In this document: in pieces, positions 54,567-63,469 of the stretch
Position numbering within the stretch: the stretch's first letter is position 1
How the letters are laid out: every line of letters begins with the position of its first letter
DNA from: Synergistetes bacterium ADurb.Bin155
GTDB taxonomy: Bacteria; Synergistota; Synergistia; Synergistales; Thermovirgaceae
Assembly: GCA_002070395.1 (NCBI GenBank)
Contig: MWDE01000004.1
Coordinates: forward strand, 54,477-118,476
DNA: 64,000 nt
Direction of reading: 5' to 3'
The notes under the pieces: generated by a model
Told to the model about the DNA's origin: nothing
Databases searched by the model: none
Seen by the model: only the letters and a program-made list of their open reading frames with translations
Translations under genes and position numbers: made by a program

Positions 54567-54649
54567 GTTGTTCCGTGAAAAGTGAACGTGACCAGGTCGG
54601 CATGAACCCATTGCCCTTGCACAGGCCACGTATTTCATGGTAGAATCCC

Positions 54650-54677
54650 TTGTCAAGTCCTAACGGACAAGGATAAT
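54650..54677 (+). promoter_or_regulatory. Probable infC promoter
   Basis: TTGTCA (54650-54655), 16 bp, GATAAT (54672-54677). An inverted repeat CCTTGTC/GACAAGG (54648-54654 with 54666-54672) spans the core promoter. The transcript would have a leader of about 155 nt before infC. Confidence 0.6.
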
Positions 54678-54791
54678 GATGAAGAGGAGCCGAGCCTCCC
54701 ACCCGCCGACGCCCCGGATGGGGTTGTTCAAGGGTTCTGTATCAGCGAAGCGAAAGTGATTTCGCACAGCTGGGACATATGGGATATAGGG

Positions 54792-54824
54792 GCCGGACTT
54801 TTCTGAGTCCGGCATATTTTTTTT
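54792..54824 (+). terminator. Attenuator in the infC leader
   Basis: A perfect 8-bp stem GCCGGACT/AGTCCGGC (54792-54799 with 54806-54813, loop TTTCTG) is followed by ATA and T8. It lies only 16 bp before the infC start codon, so it must act as a regulated leader terminator. L20-controlled leaders of this operon are known in Firmicutes; the exact class here is not proven. Confidence 0.85.
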
Positions 54825-54840
54825 ATGGAGGTGACATGCT

Positions 54841-55443
54841 ATAGCTAAAAACAGCGAAGAGCCGCGCACAAACGATGAGATCCGGGCCAAGGAAGTCCTC
54901 CTGATCGACGACCAGGGGGTCAAGGTCGGGGTGGTTCCCCTGGCGCAGGCACTGGCCCTTGCTGAAGAGAGGGAACTGGACCTGGTGGAGGTTTCCGCCC
55001 AGGCCGACCCCCCCGTCTGCAGGATACTCGATTACGGCAAGTACCGGTTCCAGCAGCAGAAGAGGGACAAGGACGCGAGGAAAAAGTCCAAGGGGCAGGT
55101 CGTCAAGGAAATGAAGATGAGACCGAAGATAGACCTGCACGACTACAACTTCAAGGTGCGCGCCATCAAGGATTTTCTCCTCTCGGGTTACAGGGTCAAG
55201 GTGGCCGTCTTTTTCAGGGGAAGGGAGATGGCATTCCTTGACCGGGGCCGGGAGGTTCTGGACAAAGTCGTAAGGGATTGCGAGGGCATCGGTAAGGTCG
55301 ATATGCCTCCCCGAATGGAGGGAAGGTATATGCGCCTGATGATGATGCCCGTCCCGCAGTCGGTGAAGAAGCCAAAGGCGGTGGTGGCAAGCGCCGCAGC
55401 CGCCGGGGAAACGGAAAAGACAAAGGTTTCCGTCGAAGAGTGA
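54841..55443 (+). CDS. infC: Translation initiation factor IF-3
   Basis: 200 residues. The N-terminal domain (NDEIRAKEVLLIDDQGVKVGVV in parts, VSAQADPPVCRILDYGKY) and the C-terminal domain (MKMRPKIDLHDYNFKVRAIKDFL in parts) are both present. The start is ATA 54841, 6 nt after GGAGGTGA; no in-frame ATG, GTG or TTG precedes the conserved NDEIR. Rare AUU/AUA/AUC starts are a known feature of infC and allow autoregulation by IF-3. First gene of infC-rpmI-rplT. Confidence 0.95.
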   Translation: MAKNSEEPRTNDEIRAKEVLLIDDQGVKVGVVPLAQALALAEERELDLVEVSAQADPPVCRILDYGKYRFQQQKRDKDARKKSKGQVVKEMKMRPKIDLHDYNFKVRAIKDFLLSGYRVKVAVFFRGREMAFLDRGREVLDKVVRDCEGIGKVDMPPRMEGRYMRLMMMPVPQSVKKPKAVVASAAAAGETEKTKVSVEE

Positions 55444-55496
55444 CCAAGGGCGGGTCTTTTTTTCCCGTCGTTTCAGAATGAAGGAGGAATTGGATC

Positions 55497-55694
55497 ATGC
55501 CTAAGATGAAAACCCACTCGGGAGCCAAGAAGAGGTTCACGAAGACAGGGACGGGGAAATTTGTTTTTCAAAAGAGCGGCCGCAGACACCTTCTCAGGAC
55601 GAAGGGCCCTGCGCGCTTACGCCGCCTTCGCCGGAAGGGTGTTATACCCTCTTCCCTCGAGGAACGGATGAAAACTCTTCTGCCCTACGCCTAG
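55497..55694 (+). CDS. rpmI: 50S ribosomal protein L35
   Basis: 65 residues, basic. MPKMKTHSGAKKRF and the GKFVFQKSGRRHLL region are typical L35. AAGGAGG precedes the ATG. Second gene of the operon. Confidence 0.98.
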   Translation: MPKMKTHSGAKKRFTKTGTGKFVFQKSGRRHLLRTKGPARLRRLRRKGVIPSSLEERMKTLLPYA

Positions 55695-55744
55695 GCGTCG
55701 GAACGAACGATCTGGTATCAACCAACCGAAAGAGGTGAGCGGTC

Positions 55745-56104
55745 ATGCCCAGGGTCAAGGGCGGAAGCGCCAGTGATCAGAAAAGAAAGAAGCTTTTTGA
55801 TGTTACAAAGGGCTACTTCGGGAGGAAAAAGAACGTTTTCCGGAGGGCGCAGGAAGCGTACCTTCATTCCATGTCCAACGCGTACAAGGACAGGAAGGCC
55901 AGGAAGAGAGACTTCCGCAAGCTCTGGATAACCAGGATAAGCGCCGGGGCTAGGATGAACGATATGACCTACAGCACGTTCATGAACGGTCTCCGATGCG
56001 CTGACATCGAGATCAACCGAAAGGTGCTCGCGGACCTGGCGGTCCAGGACATGCCGGCCTTCGCCAGGCTCGTCGACAGGGCCAGGGAGGCGCTGGTGAA
56101 GTAA
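55745..56104 (+). CDS. rplT: 50S ribosomal protein L20
   Basis: 119 residues. MPRVKGG start, KGYFGRKKNVFRRAQEA and the LWITRISAGAR motif are typical L20. L20 binds 23S rRNA early in assembly and represses this operon in Firmicutes. Third gene of the operon. Confidence 0.98.
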   Translation: MPRVKGGSASDQKRKKLFDVTKGYFGRKKNVFRRAQEAYLHSMSNAYKDRKARKRDFRKLWITRISAGARMNDMTYSTFMNGLRCADIEINRKVLADLAVQDMPAFARLVDRAREALVK

Positions 56105-56359
56105 CTGCCTCCCCACCTGACGTACCGGACCGTATCGGTCGTACAACCCAGGGTTCCTGTCCGTTGTTTTGGCGGGGACCCTTGCCGTATTACCGGCGGT
56201 GAAGGGTAGAATAAGGGCCGATTCAGCCCCGCAAAGGTATTATACTGGTCGGGGCCGTTCCTTCTCTCCCGGGCCTGGATTTTACGATTTCTTGCAGGTC
56301 CGCCTCGGTCAGGACGGGAGAACTCACGGGTGCATGAACCCGCCAGGGAGGGGAAGCGC

Positions 56360-57403
56360 TTGGGTGATATTCACGATGACGTAAGCCGGATCGAGGCCTT
56401 GTTCCGATCGGTCCTTTCAACGGCCGATTCCGTGGAGGCGCTGCAGGGCGTGAGGGTCCGCTTCCTCGGCAAGAAAGGGGAGGTCACCTCCCTGCTCAAG
56501 CAATTGGGTTCGCTCCCTGACGATGAGCGCCCCGAGGCCGGCAGGGTGCTCAACGAATTGAGGGATTCCATGGAGCGGTCTCTGGCGGAAAAGACGAGGC
56601 AGTACGCCGGCGCCCAGGTGACCGCCCGCGAAAGGGAGGAGTGGATCGATGTGACCCTCCCCGGCAGGGGCCGTCCCTGGGGTGCCTTCCACCCCGTGGC
56701 CCAGGTCACCCAGGAAGCGATCGACATATTCGTCTCCATGGGTTTTTCCGTGGCCTATGGTCCCGAGGTGGAGGATGACTTCCATAACTTCGAGGGTCTG
56801 AATATACCGCCCCACCACCCGGCCAGGGATATGCAGGACACCTTTTACCTCGAGAACGGGTTGCTCCTGAGGACCCATACCTCCCCGGTAGAGGTGAGGT
56901 CCATGAGGAAATGGGGCGCCCCCCTGAGGATAATCGTCCCCGGGAAGGTTTTCCGGAGGGACAGCGATCAGACCCACACCCCCATGTTCCACCAGCTTGA
57001 GGGGCTGCTGGTGGACGAGAACATCTCCCTGGCCCACCTCAAGGGTTGCCTGGAGGCTTTTGTCAACCGGATATTCGGCCGCCCGTTGAAGGCCCGGTAC
57101 AGGGGCAGCTACTTCCCCTTCACGGAACCCTCCATAGAGATGGACGTGGAGTGCGTAGCCTGTTCGGGGCGGGACCCGGGTTGTCGGATATGCAAGGGGA
57201 CCGGCTGGCTTGAGATCTCGGGGCTGGGGATGACCCACCCCAACGTCATTCGGGCCGGGGGGATTGACCCAGTCCGCTACAACGGCTTCGCCTGGGGGAT
57301 GGGACTCGACCGTATCGCCATGCTCAAGTACGGGCTGAACGACCTGAGGGTCTTCTTCGAGGGCGACCTGGCTTTCCTCAACTCGAAGGGAGAGCGCCGA
57401 TAA
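56360..57403 (+). CDS. pheS: Phenylalanyl-tRNA synthetase alpha subunit
   Basis: 347 residues. An N-terminal coiled coil (VRFLGKKGEVTSLLKQLG) is followed by class II motifs: motif 2 in FRRDSDQTHTPMFHQLEG and motif 3 in GLDRIAMLKYG. A Cys-rich insert (CVACSGRDPGCRICKGTGW) matches the zinc-like insertion seen in many bacterial PheS. TTG 56360 has GGGAGGGG 6 nt upstream and fits the family start; GTG 56330 would add 10 residues. It overlaps pheT by one base. Confidence 0.96.
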   Translation: MGDIHDDVSRIEALFRSVLSTADSVEALQGVRVRFLGKKGEVTSLLKQLGSLPDDERPEAGRVLNELRDSMERSLAEKTRQYAGAQVTAREREEWIDVTLPGRGRPWGAFHPVAQVTQEAIDIFVSMGFSVAYGPEVEDDFHNFEGLNIPPHHPARDMQDTFYLENGLLLRTHTSPVEVRSMRKWGAPLRIIVPGKVFRRDSDQTHTPMFHQLEGLLVDENISLAHLKGCLEAFVNRIFGRPLKARYRGSYFPFTEPSIEMDVECVACSGRDPGCRICKGTGWLEISGLGMTHPNVIRAGGIDPVRYNGFAWGMGLDRIAMLKYGLNDLRVFFEGDLAFLNSKGERR

Positions 57404-59790
57404 TGTTTGCATCACTCAACTGGCTCAAGGAATTGGTGGATATCCCCGTAGATACCCCTATGCTGGCCCAGAGGCTCACCGACACCGGGGTCGAGGTCGA
57501 GGGACTTGAAGTCCCGGTGGCCCTGTTCCGCGGCGCCGTGACGGCCAGGGTCGTTTCCATCGCTATTCACCCCGGGAGGCCGGACCTTTTTGTCCTCACC
57601 GTCGATGCCGGAAAGAGGAAAGGGGTGTGCGTGACAGCGGCCAGGAACCTGGAGGGGGGCGACGTGGTCCCCTGGGGCCCCCCAGGGTGCGTCTTGGCCG
57701 ACGGAACGGAGATCTCCTGCAGGGATTTCCAGGGTGTGACCAGCGAGGGCATGGTGCTGTCGGCCGAGGAGATCGGCCTCCCCGGGATCGCTGATGAGTA
57801 CGGGATACTCAGGATGGGGGAGGGCTTTACCCCCGGGGAGGACGCCAGGGCAGCCCTCGGTCTCGACGATACGGTCCTGGAACTTTCCATAACGCCCGAC
57901 AGGGGCGACCTCCTGAGCATGGTCGGCCTGGCCAGGGAAGTCTCAGCCCTTTTCCCCGAGGCGAGGTACAAGGGAATAACCCCGGCGATCCAGCCCAGGG
58001 CTTCGCGGCTCGACGGTTTCGAGGGGATCACCCTTACTGACAGTGGTTGCCCTTTCTACGCCCTCGGCGCTCTGGAGGGGGTCAACATCAAACCTTCACC
58101 GATGAGAGCCAGGGTCAGGCTCCTTCTCTCCGGCATGAGGCCTATTTCCAATGTCGTTGACGCGACCAACCTGGTCATGCTCCTGGTGGGACAACCCCTC
58201 CATGCCTTTGACGACGCCCGACTCCCGGGCAGGGATATCACCGTGAGGCTGGCCCGGGAGGGCGAGATGATCCTGACCCTCGACGGCAAAACCAGGGTCC
58301 TGGACGGTGAGGACCTCCTTATCACCAGTGGGGGGAAGCCCGTCGCCGTCGCCGGCGTGATGGGCGGGGAGGAAAGCGAGATCAGCGGGGATACCACTCG
58401 GGTATTGCTGGAATCGGCCCACTTCGACAGCATAAAGGTCAGCAGGGCATCCCGGAAGCTGGGTATCCCCAGCGAAGCGGCCTACCGGTTCTCCCGCTTC
58501 GTGGACCCCTGCAAGGCAGAGACGGCCCTCGCGGTGGCCATGGAAATGATGGCCTCCTGGGGGGCGGGCGTCCCCTCCGGTTGGATCGCCGCCGGAGAAG
58601 CTGCCCAAAAGGAACGGAAGGTTGCCCTTACCTCGAAGGTCCTCGGCAAGATCATCGGGACGGGGGACCTTGACATGGCGACGGCCATTCTCGAGAGGCT
58701 GGGGATCTCCACCGGCGACCATGACCCTTCCGTCAGGCACTACAGCATCCCTTCCTTCAGGCCGGACATCTCCATCGAGGAGGACCTCATCGAGGAAGTG
58801 GCCCGCATAAGGGGTTATGACAAGGTGGCGGCGGAGCTGCCCCCGGTCATGCATGCCACCGGCGACATCACCGACAGGATGAGGGCCGAACGGGCCGTCC
58901 GCTCGACCGCCATGGCAAGGGGTTATTCCGAGGTGGTGACCTACTGCTTTGTCTCCCCGCAGTCCATCGCGGCGCTCCGTTTTCCGGGGCCGGACCCGAG
59001 GTCGTCCCCGGTGGCCCTCTCCAACCCCCTGAGCGTCGACATGTCAGTCTTGAGGACTACCCTTGTCCCAGGGCTGGTTCAGGCCGTTTTGAAGAATATC
59101 AGTTCCGGGTGGAGGAGGGCCATTAGGATCTTCGAGACAGGCATGGTCTTTTTCAGGAGGGGCCGGGAGGTCGAGGAGGTCTTCAAACTGGGGGGGTGCG
59201 TCTGTACAGGTGTCGACAGCCGTTCACCTTGGGGAGACCAAGGGACGGAAGACTTCCATTCCGTCGCCGCCGATATCGAGGCGATATTCGCGAGCCGGGG
59301 GGTTGCCGTGGACCTCGTCCCAGGGAGCGAACCCTTCGGGCATGCCGGGAAGACGGCACGAGTGCTGGCCGACGGGCGGGATGTCGGCTACCTTTCGGCC
59401 CTCAAGCCGGAGATCGAGTCGGAGATGGAACTACCGGCGCCGGTCTTCCTTTTTGAACTGGACATGGGACCCCTGGTCCATGACGGGAAGGCGACCTTCG
59501 GTGAGGTCCGGAAGTATCCCCCCGTCTTCAGGGATATTTCCCTGGTGGTGAAGGAGGGGGTCTATTCCTCCGATGTCCTCGCCCTTATCCGTGAACTGGG
59601 GGGCCCGCTCCTGGAGGAGGTGAGACTCTTCGATATTTATAAAGGAAAAGGCATCCCGGAGGGCCATCGAAGCCTCGCCTACACCCTGGCCTACCGTGAC
59701 CCCGAAAGGACATTGAGGGATGACGAGGTCGACCAGGTCCAGGGAAGGCTCAGAGATCAACTGGCCCAGAGAGGGATAAGACTAAGATAA
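57403..59790 (+). CDS. pheT: Phenylalanyl-tRNA synthetase beta subunit
   Basis: 795 residues. Order: MFASLNWLKELVDI, EMAP/OB tRNA-binding domain (about 40-150), B3/4 editing domain (about 200-400), B5, the catalytic-like core and the C-terminal FDX-ACB domain ending in the pattern AYRDPERTLRDDEVD. It pairs with PheS as alpha2beta2, reads tRNA-Phe and edits Tyr. Confidence 0.96.
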   Translation: MFASLNWLKELVDIPVDTPMLAQRLTDTGVEVEGLEVPVALFRGAVTARVVSIAIHPGRPDLFVLTVDAGKRKGVCVTAARNLEGGDVVPWGPPGCVLADGTEISCRDFQGVTSEGMVLSAEEIGLPGIADEYGILRMGEGFTPGEDARAALGLDDTVLELSITPDRGDLLSMVGLAREVSALFPEARYKGITPAIQPRASRLDGFEGITLTDSGCPFYALGALEGVNIKPSPMRARVRLLLSGMRPISNVVDATNLVMLLVGQPLHAFDDARLPGRDITVRLAREGEMILTLDGKTRVLDGEDLLITSGGKPVAVAGVMGGEESEISGDTTRVLLESAHFDSIKVSRASRKLGIPSEAAYRFSRFVDPCKAETALAVAMEMMASWGAGVPSGWIAAGEAAQKERKVALTSKVLGKIIGTGDLDMATAILERLGISTGDHDPSVRHYSIPSFRPDISIEEDLIEEVARIRGYDKVAAELPPVMHATGDITDRMRAERAVRSTAMARGYSEVVTYCFVSPQSIAALRFPGPDPRSSPVALSNPLSVDMSVLRTTLVPGLVQAVLKNISSGWRRAIRIFETGMVFFRRGREVEEVFKLGGCVCTGVDSRSPWGDQGTEDFHSVAADIEAIFASRGVAVDLVPGSEPFGHAGKTARVLADGRDVGYLSALKPEIESEMELPAPVFLFELDMGPLVHDGKATFGEVRKYPPVFRDISLVVKEGVYSSDVLALIRELGGPLLEEVRLFDIYKGKGIPEGHRSLAYTLAYRDPERTLRDDEVDQVQGRLRDQLAQRGIRLR

Positions 59791-59805
59791 GGGGGAGAGG
59801 ACGAA

Positions 59806-60186
59806 ATGCTTGACCAGATCGACAGTCTGGAGAGCCTCATCGACAAGGTATCGGCGGCCATGACCGAATTGAAGGCCGAAAAGGACCGGATGGGCGAGGA
59901 ATTGAAAACCCTCAGGAGCGTCCTGGACGGGAAGGAAAAGGAGATGGACAGGCTCAGTGAAGAAAGGGAGGTCACCGAGAAAAGGCTTGCCGCCCTCCTG
60001 GAGAAGTTGAGGGCCTCCTGGGAGCCCGCGGCAGAACAGGATCCCCCAGCAGACCAGGACCCTCCGGAAGCGGAAGAAGAGCCTGACCCTCTTGAGAGCG
60101 ACGAGGCTCCGCCGGAGGCACCCGCGGGGGAACTTTTCAGGTTCGATAAGGACCCCCACCAGGGCGACCTTGCGGATCGTTTCTGA
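59806..60186 (+). CDS. Small coiled-coil protein
   Basis: 126 residues. Residues about 1-70 form a heptad-patterned coiled coil (LESLIDKVSAAMTELKAEKDRM in parts) and 75-115 a Pro/Glu/Asp-rich acidic linker. It starts 15 bp after pheT and precedes a ZapA-like gene, a place where other genomes often encode division-associated coiled-coil proteins. Family not assigned. Confidence 0.7.
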   Translation: MLDQIDSLESLIDKVSAAMTELKAEKDRMGEELKTLRSVLDGKEKEMDRLSEEREVTEKRLAALLEKLRASWEPAAEQDPPADQDPPEAEEEPDPLESDEAPPEAPAGELFRFDKDPHQGDLADRF

Positions 60187-60206
60187 CCCAGGAAGGAGGG
60201 CCCCAG

Positions 60207-60449
60207 TTGCAAGAGGATCCGCGCAGAGTCCTTGTCACGCTGGGCAAGAAAAGTTACCCTCTGCTGACCCGCCTTGATGAGGGCAGGTTCGAGAGGGTCC
60301 TGCAGATAGCCAAGGAGAGCGTCGTCGGGCTTGACCCGTCGATGGAACAGGACGAGAGGCTCTTGCTGGCCTGCTTCAAACTCGCCTTTTCCATCGAGTC
60401 CGCCGAGATCAGGATGAAAGAGCTGTTGGGGGGGAGTGGATCTCCTTGA
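60207..60449 (+). CDS. ZapA-like cell division protein
   Basis: 80 residues. The start VLVTLGKKSYPLLTRLDE resembles the ZapA beta hairpin (V-x-I-x-G-x-x-Y), followed by two helices with LLLACFKLAFSIESAEIRMKE (in parts). ZapA bundles FtsZ. TTG 60207 sits behind GGAGG. The location just before cvpA and mutS2 matches zapA in many Firmicutes. Confidence 0.7.
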   Translation: MQEDPRRVLVTLGKKSYPLLTRLDEGRFERVLQIAKESVVGLDPSMEQDERLLLACFKLAFSIESAEIRMKELLGGSGSP

Positions 60450-61012
60450 CCCTCGCCCTGGGAACGGACATTCTCTTCGCCCTTCTCCTGGTGACCTTCT
60501 GCGTCAGGGGCGCGGCAAAGGGTTTTTCCGGGGAGGTCATTTCGCTCCTAGCGACCATAGGCGGTTTCCTGCTGGCCTGGAAAGTTTCGGCCATCGCCTC
60601 GTCCTTTATCTCTCCTTTTTTGCCCCTGCGCCCCGGGGCGACCCGGGCCGTTGTGCTCGTAGTATTCTACGTCCTTTTTCTTGTGGCGGGGGTCTATGTC
60701 GGCAGGTTGGTCAAGAGCTTCCTCAGGTTCACCCATCTCTCGGGCATCGACAGGGGAATGGGGATCGTCGCAGGGGCCGTCAAGGCCTTTGCGTTGCTGG
60801 TGATCGTCTACGCGGCCCTCATGGCCCTTTCCCCCGTCCTCTCGCCCTACTGGATGAACGAAAGCGTGGCCATGAAGATGGCCGAAAAGTCGTGGCCGAC
60901 CATCGAAAGGACCCTTTCCTTCATCCGGCTCCTCGACCCCGCATCGCTCCCGTGGGAACGAGGCCCCCACGACCCGGGGGATGGCGCGGGAATAGCGGAG
61001 CCTGTAATTTGA
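60446..61012 (+). CDS. CvpA family membrane protein
   Basis: 188 residues with four membrane helices; CvpA-type core VTFCVRGAAKGFSGEVISLLATIGGF (in parts) and FLRFTHLSGIDRGMGIVAG. CvpA is linked to colicin V production and envelope stress. The start TTG overlaps the ZapA stop (TTGA), and the stop overlaps the mutS2 start the same way. Confidence 0.88.
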   Translation: MTLALGTDILFALLLVTFCVRGAAKGFSGEVISLLATIGGFLLAWKVSAIASSFISPFLPLRPGATRAVVLVVFYVLFLVAGVYVGRLVKSFLRFTHLSGIDRGMGIVAGAVKAFALLVIVYAALMALSPVLSPYWMNESVAMKMAEKSWPTIERTLSFIRLLDPASLPWERGPHDPGDGAGIAEPVI

Positions 61013-63360
61013 AGATCGAACAAAGAACCGCTGATCTGGCAGAGATCACCTCCGTCCTGGAAAGGATGTCCAGGAGGACAAGGTCGGAGGCCGGCAGATC
61101 CATGCTCCGGGGTATGCTGCCGGCCCCGTCGATCAAAGCCGCCCGGCAGCGGCAGGAACTCTTGAAGAGCTACGCCCGTTATGTCGAAACGAGAGGCGAA
61201 CTGCCCTGGGATGAAAGGATGAAGCCCCTGGGGCCTCTTCTGGAGAACGCCGGCGAGACGGCGCTCCTTTCAGGGGTGGAGTTGCTTCCCTTCCGGATAC
61301 TGATAGGGCTGTCCAAGAGGATCAAGGAGAGCCTCCGGGAAGCGCGCAATGATATACCCGGGGTCGAAAGGCTCGCCGAAGGGATCAGGGACCTTGACGA
61401 GGAATTCGAGAAGCTCCAGGTGCTGTCCGATGACGGGGAGCTCTACGACGGCGCGTCGGAGAAACTGGCCGAGTTAAGGCTGTCCCTCAGGGACCTCACG
61501 TCCAGGGCCAGGTCCCGGTGCGCGGCGATCTCGGTGGAGCCCAGCCTGGCCCCGATGCTCCAGGACAGGGTCGTACACTTCAGGAACGGGCGCTTCGCCC
61601 TCCTGGTCAGGGCGGAGGATTCCGGGCGGTTCGACGGGATAGTCCTGGACAGGTCCTCCTCCGGCAAGGGCGTTTACCTGGAGCCGAAGGAACTCGTCCC
61701 GCTGAACAACAGGATCCAGGTCCTCCGGCGCGAAGAGAGCGAGGAAGAGAGGAGGATCCTCTCCGCCCTCACCGCGATGATCCTGGCGAGGAGACTTCCT
61801 CTCCTCGAGACCGAGTCCGCCGTGGCACGGATCGACGTCCTTTACGCCTGCGACCGCTTTTTGGTCGAACCTCCCTGGACCCTGCCCGAACTGGATGACC
61901 GGTCCCGCTTCCACTTCAAGGAGCTCTGGAACCCCCTGATCGGCAAAGAGTGCGTGCCGGTGAGTATCCACTGCGGAGAGAGGTTCCGTCAGCTCATCAT
62001 CACAGGTCCAAACACCGGCGGTAAGACGGTGGTGCTGAAGTCGGTGGCGATCGGCATCTTCCTGGCCCTGTCGGGTTTCCCCGTCCCCGCGGCCGAGGGG
62101 ACCCAGGTGGGCTGGATCGACTTCATGGCGGCCGACATCGGCGATGAACAGGGCATCGAGCAGAGCCTCTCCACCTTCAGTTCCCACATTCGAAGGATCA
62201 TAGCCATGATGGAAAAAGCCGGCAAGGACAGCCTTCTCCTGCTGGATGAACTCGGGGCCGGAACGGACCCCCAGGAGGGGGCCGCACTGGGGATCGCCAT
62301 CCTTGAAGCATTGAGGGAAAGGGGTTCCCTGGTCCTCGCGACGACCCACCATAACCCCATAAAGCGCTACGCCCTGGGGAGCAGGGGGGTCGAGGCGGCC
62401 GGAATGGAGTTCGACCCGGCCACCCTGGCGCCGACGTTCAGGCTGATCATGGGGCTCCCTGGAAAGAGCAACGCCCTTTTCATCGCCGACAGGCTGGGGA
62501 TGCCGATGAATATTATCGACTCGGCCAGGGAGCACCTATCCGAAGAGACCCGCACAGGGGAGAAGGTCATGGCCGAACTCTTCGATAAACAGGTCGAACT
62601 GGAGGCCACCGGGGCGGCCATGGCCGAGGAGAGGAAGGAACTCGCCTCTCTCAGGCGCGAACTCGAGGAGAAGATCCGGGGCCTGGACGAAAAGCAGGAG
62701 AGGATCCTGGAGGCCGCCGACAAAAAGGCCAGCGCCGTCGTGGACGAAGCGGAAAAGGCGGCCTTGGAAATGCTCAACCGTCTGCGGGGGGCGTCCGAAT
62801 CATCGGCCCGCAGAGAATACGGAAAGGCAAGGAAAGAGATGCAGCCCTTAAAGGATGGGTTGATCGACAGGGATGGATCCCGGTCGAAGAAAAGGATGGA
62901 GAGGGAAGGCGTACCCCGGGCCGGCGACGTCGTCAGGCTCGCCGGTACCGAGGTCAGAGGGGTCGTCGAGTCGGTTAAGGGGGACAAGGCGACAGTGGTG
63001 GCGGGTTCCATGACGATAGAGGTCCCGCTGAAGGACCTCACCAGAGAAAAAGGAAAGGCTCCGCCCCAGACGGCGGGGCCGGCCCTGGTCTCCCATGTCC
63101 CGGCTCCAAGGGGGGTCCCCCCTTCAATAATGGTGAGGGGCATGACCGTGGATGAAGCCCTGCCAGAGGTGGAGGTTTACCTTGACAGAGCCTTCCGCGC
63201 CGGGTACGGTGAAGTGGTCATCATTCACGGGCGGGGAGAAGGGATACTCAGGAGGGCGGTCCACTCCCTCTGCCGCAGCCTGCCCTACGTCGACGATTTC
63301 CGGCTTGGCAACGCGGGGGAGGGGGGCTACGGGGTGACGGTAGTGTCCTTCAGGAGATGA
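61009..63360 (+). CDS. mutS2: Endonuclease MutS2
   Basis: 783 residues. Core and clamp helices (1-300) are followed by the ABC ATPase with Walker A GPNTGGKTVVLKS (about 333-345) and Walker B LLLLDELGAGTDPQEGAAL. A long coiled coil (500-610) precedes the C-terminal Smr nuclease domain with VEVYLDRAFRAGYGEVVIIHG (in parts) and HGRGEG. It acts in recombination control and ribosome rescue. It starts at TTG 61009, overlapping cvpA. Confidence 0.95.
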   Translation: MKIEQRTADLAEITSVLERMSRRTRSEAGRSMLRGMLPAPSIKAARQRQELLKSYARYVETRGELPWDERMKPLGPLLENAGETALLSGVELLPFRILIGLSKRIKESLREARNDIPGVERLAEGIRDLDEEFEKLQVLSDDGELYDGASEKLAELRLSLRDLTSRARSRCAAISVEPSLAPMLQDRVVHFRNGRFALLVRAEDSGRFDGIVLDRSSSGKGVYLEPKELVPLNNRIQVLRREESEEERRILSALTAMILARRLPLLETESAVARIDVLYACDRFLVEPPWTLPELDDRSRFHFKELWNPLIGKECVPVSIHCGERFRQLIITGPNTGGKTVVLKSVAIGIFLALSGFPVPAAEGTQVGWIDFMAADIGDEQGIEQSLSTFSSHIRRIIAMMEKAGKDSLLLLDELGAGTDPQEGAALGIAILEALRERGSLVLATTHHNPIKRYALGSRGVEAAGMEFDPATLAPTFRLIMGLPGKSNALFIADRLGMPMNIIDSAREHLSEETRTGEKVMAELFDKQVELEATGAAMAEERKELASLRRELEEKIRGLDEKQERILEAADKKASAVVDEAEKAALEMLNRLRGASESSARREYGKARKEMQPLKDGLIDRDGSRSKKRMEREGVPRAGDVVRLAGTEVRGVVESVKGDKATVVAGSMTIEVPLKDLTREKGKAPPQTAGPALVSHVPAPRGVPPSIMVRGMTVDEALPEVEVYLDRAFRAGYGEVVIIHGRGEGILRRAVHSLCRSLPYVDDFRLGNAGEGGYGVTVVSFRR

Positions 63361-63411
63361 GGGGCGGATGGTGGACGATGAGGCGCCGGAAATAAAGGTC
63401 CCCTGTCAACG

Positions 63412-63464
63412 GACAGGGAAAATGTCATGGGTTAGGTACTAAAACGGGACAGGGAAAATGTCAT
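63412..63464 (+). repeat. Direct repeats at an IS end
   Basis: GACAGGGAAAATGTCAT occurs twice (63412-63428 and 63448-63464), 36 bp apart, between the mutS2 stop and the transposase end. The first copy also closes a CCTGTC-AACG-GACAGG palindrome (63402-63417). Subterminal repeats like these are typical transposase-binding sites; the IS boundary is probably near 63400. Confidence 0.75.
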
Positions 63465-63469
63465 CCCCC

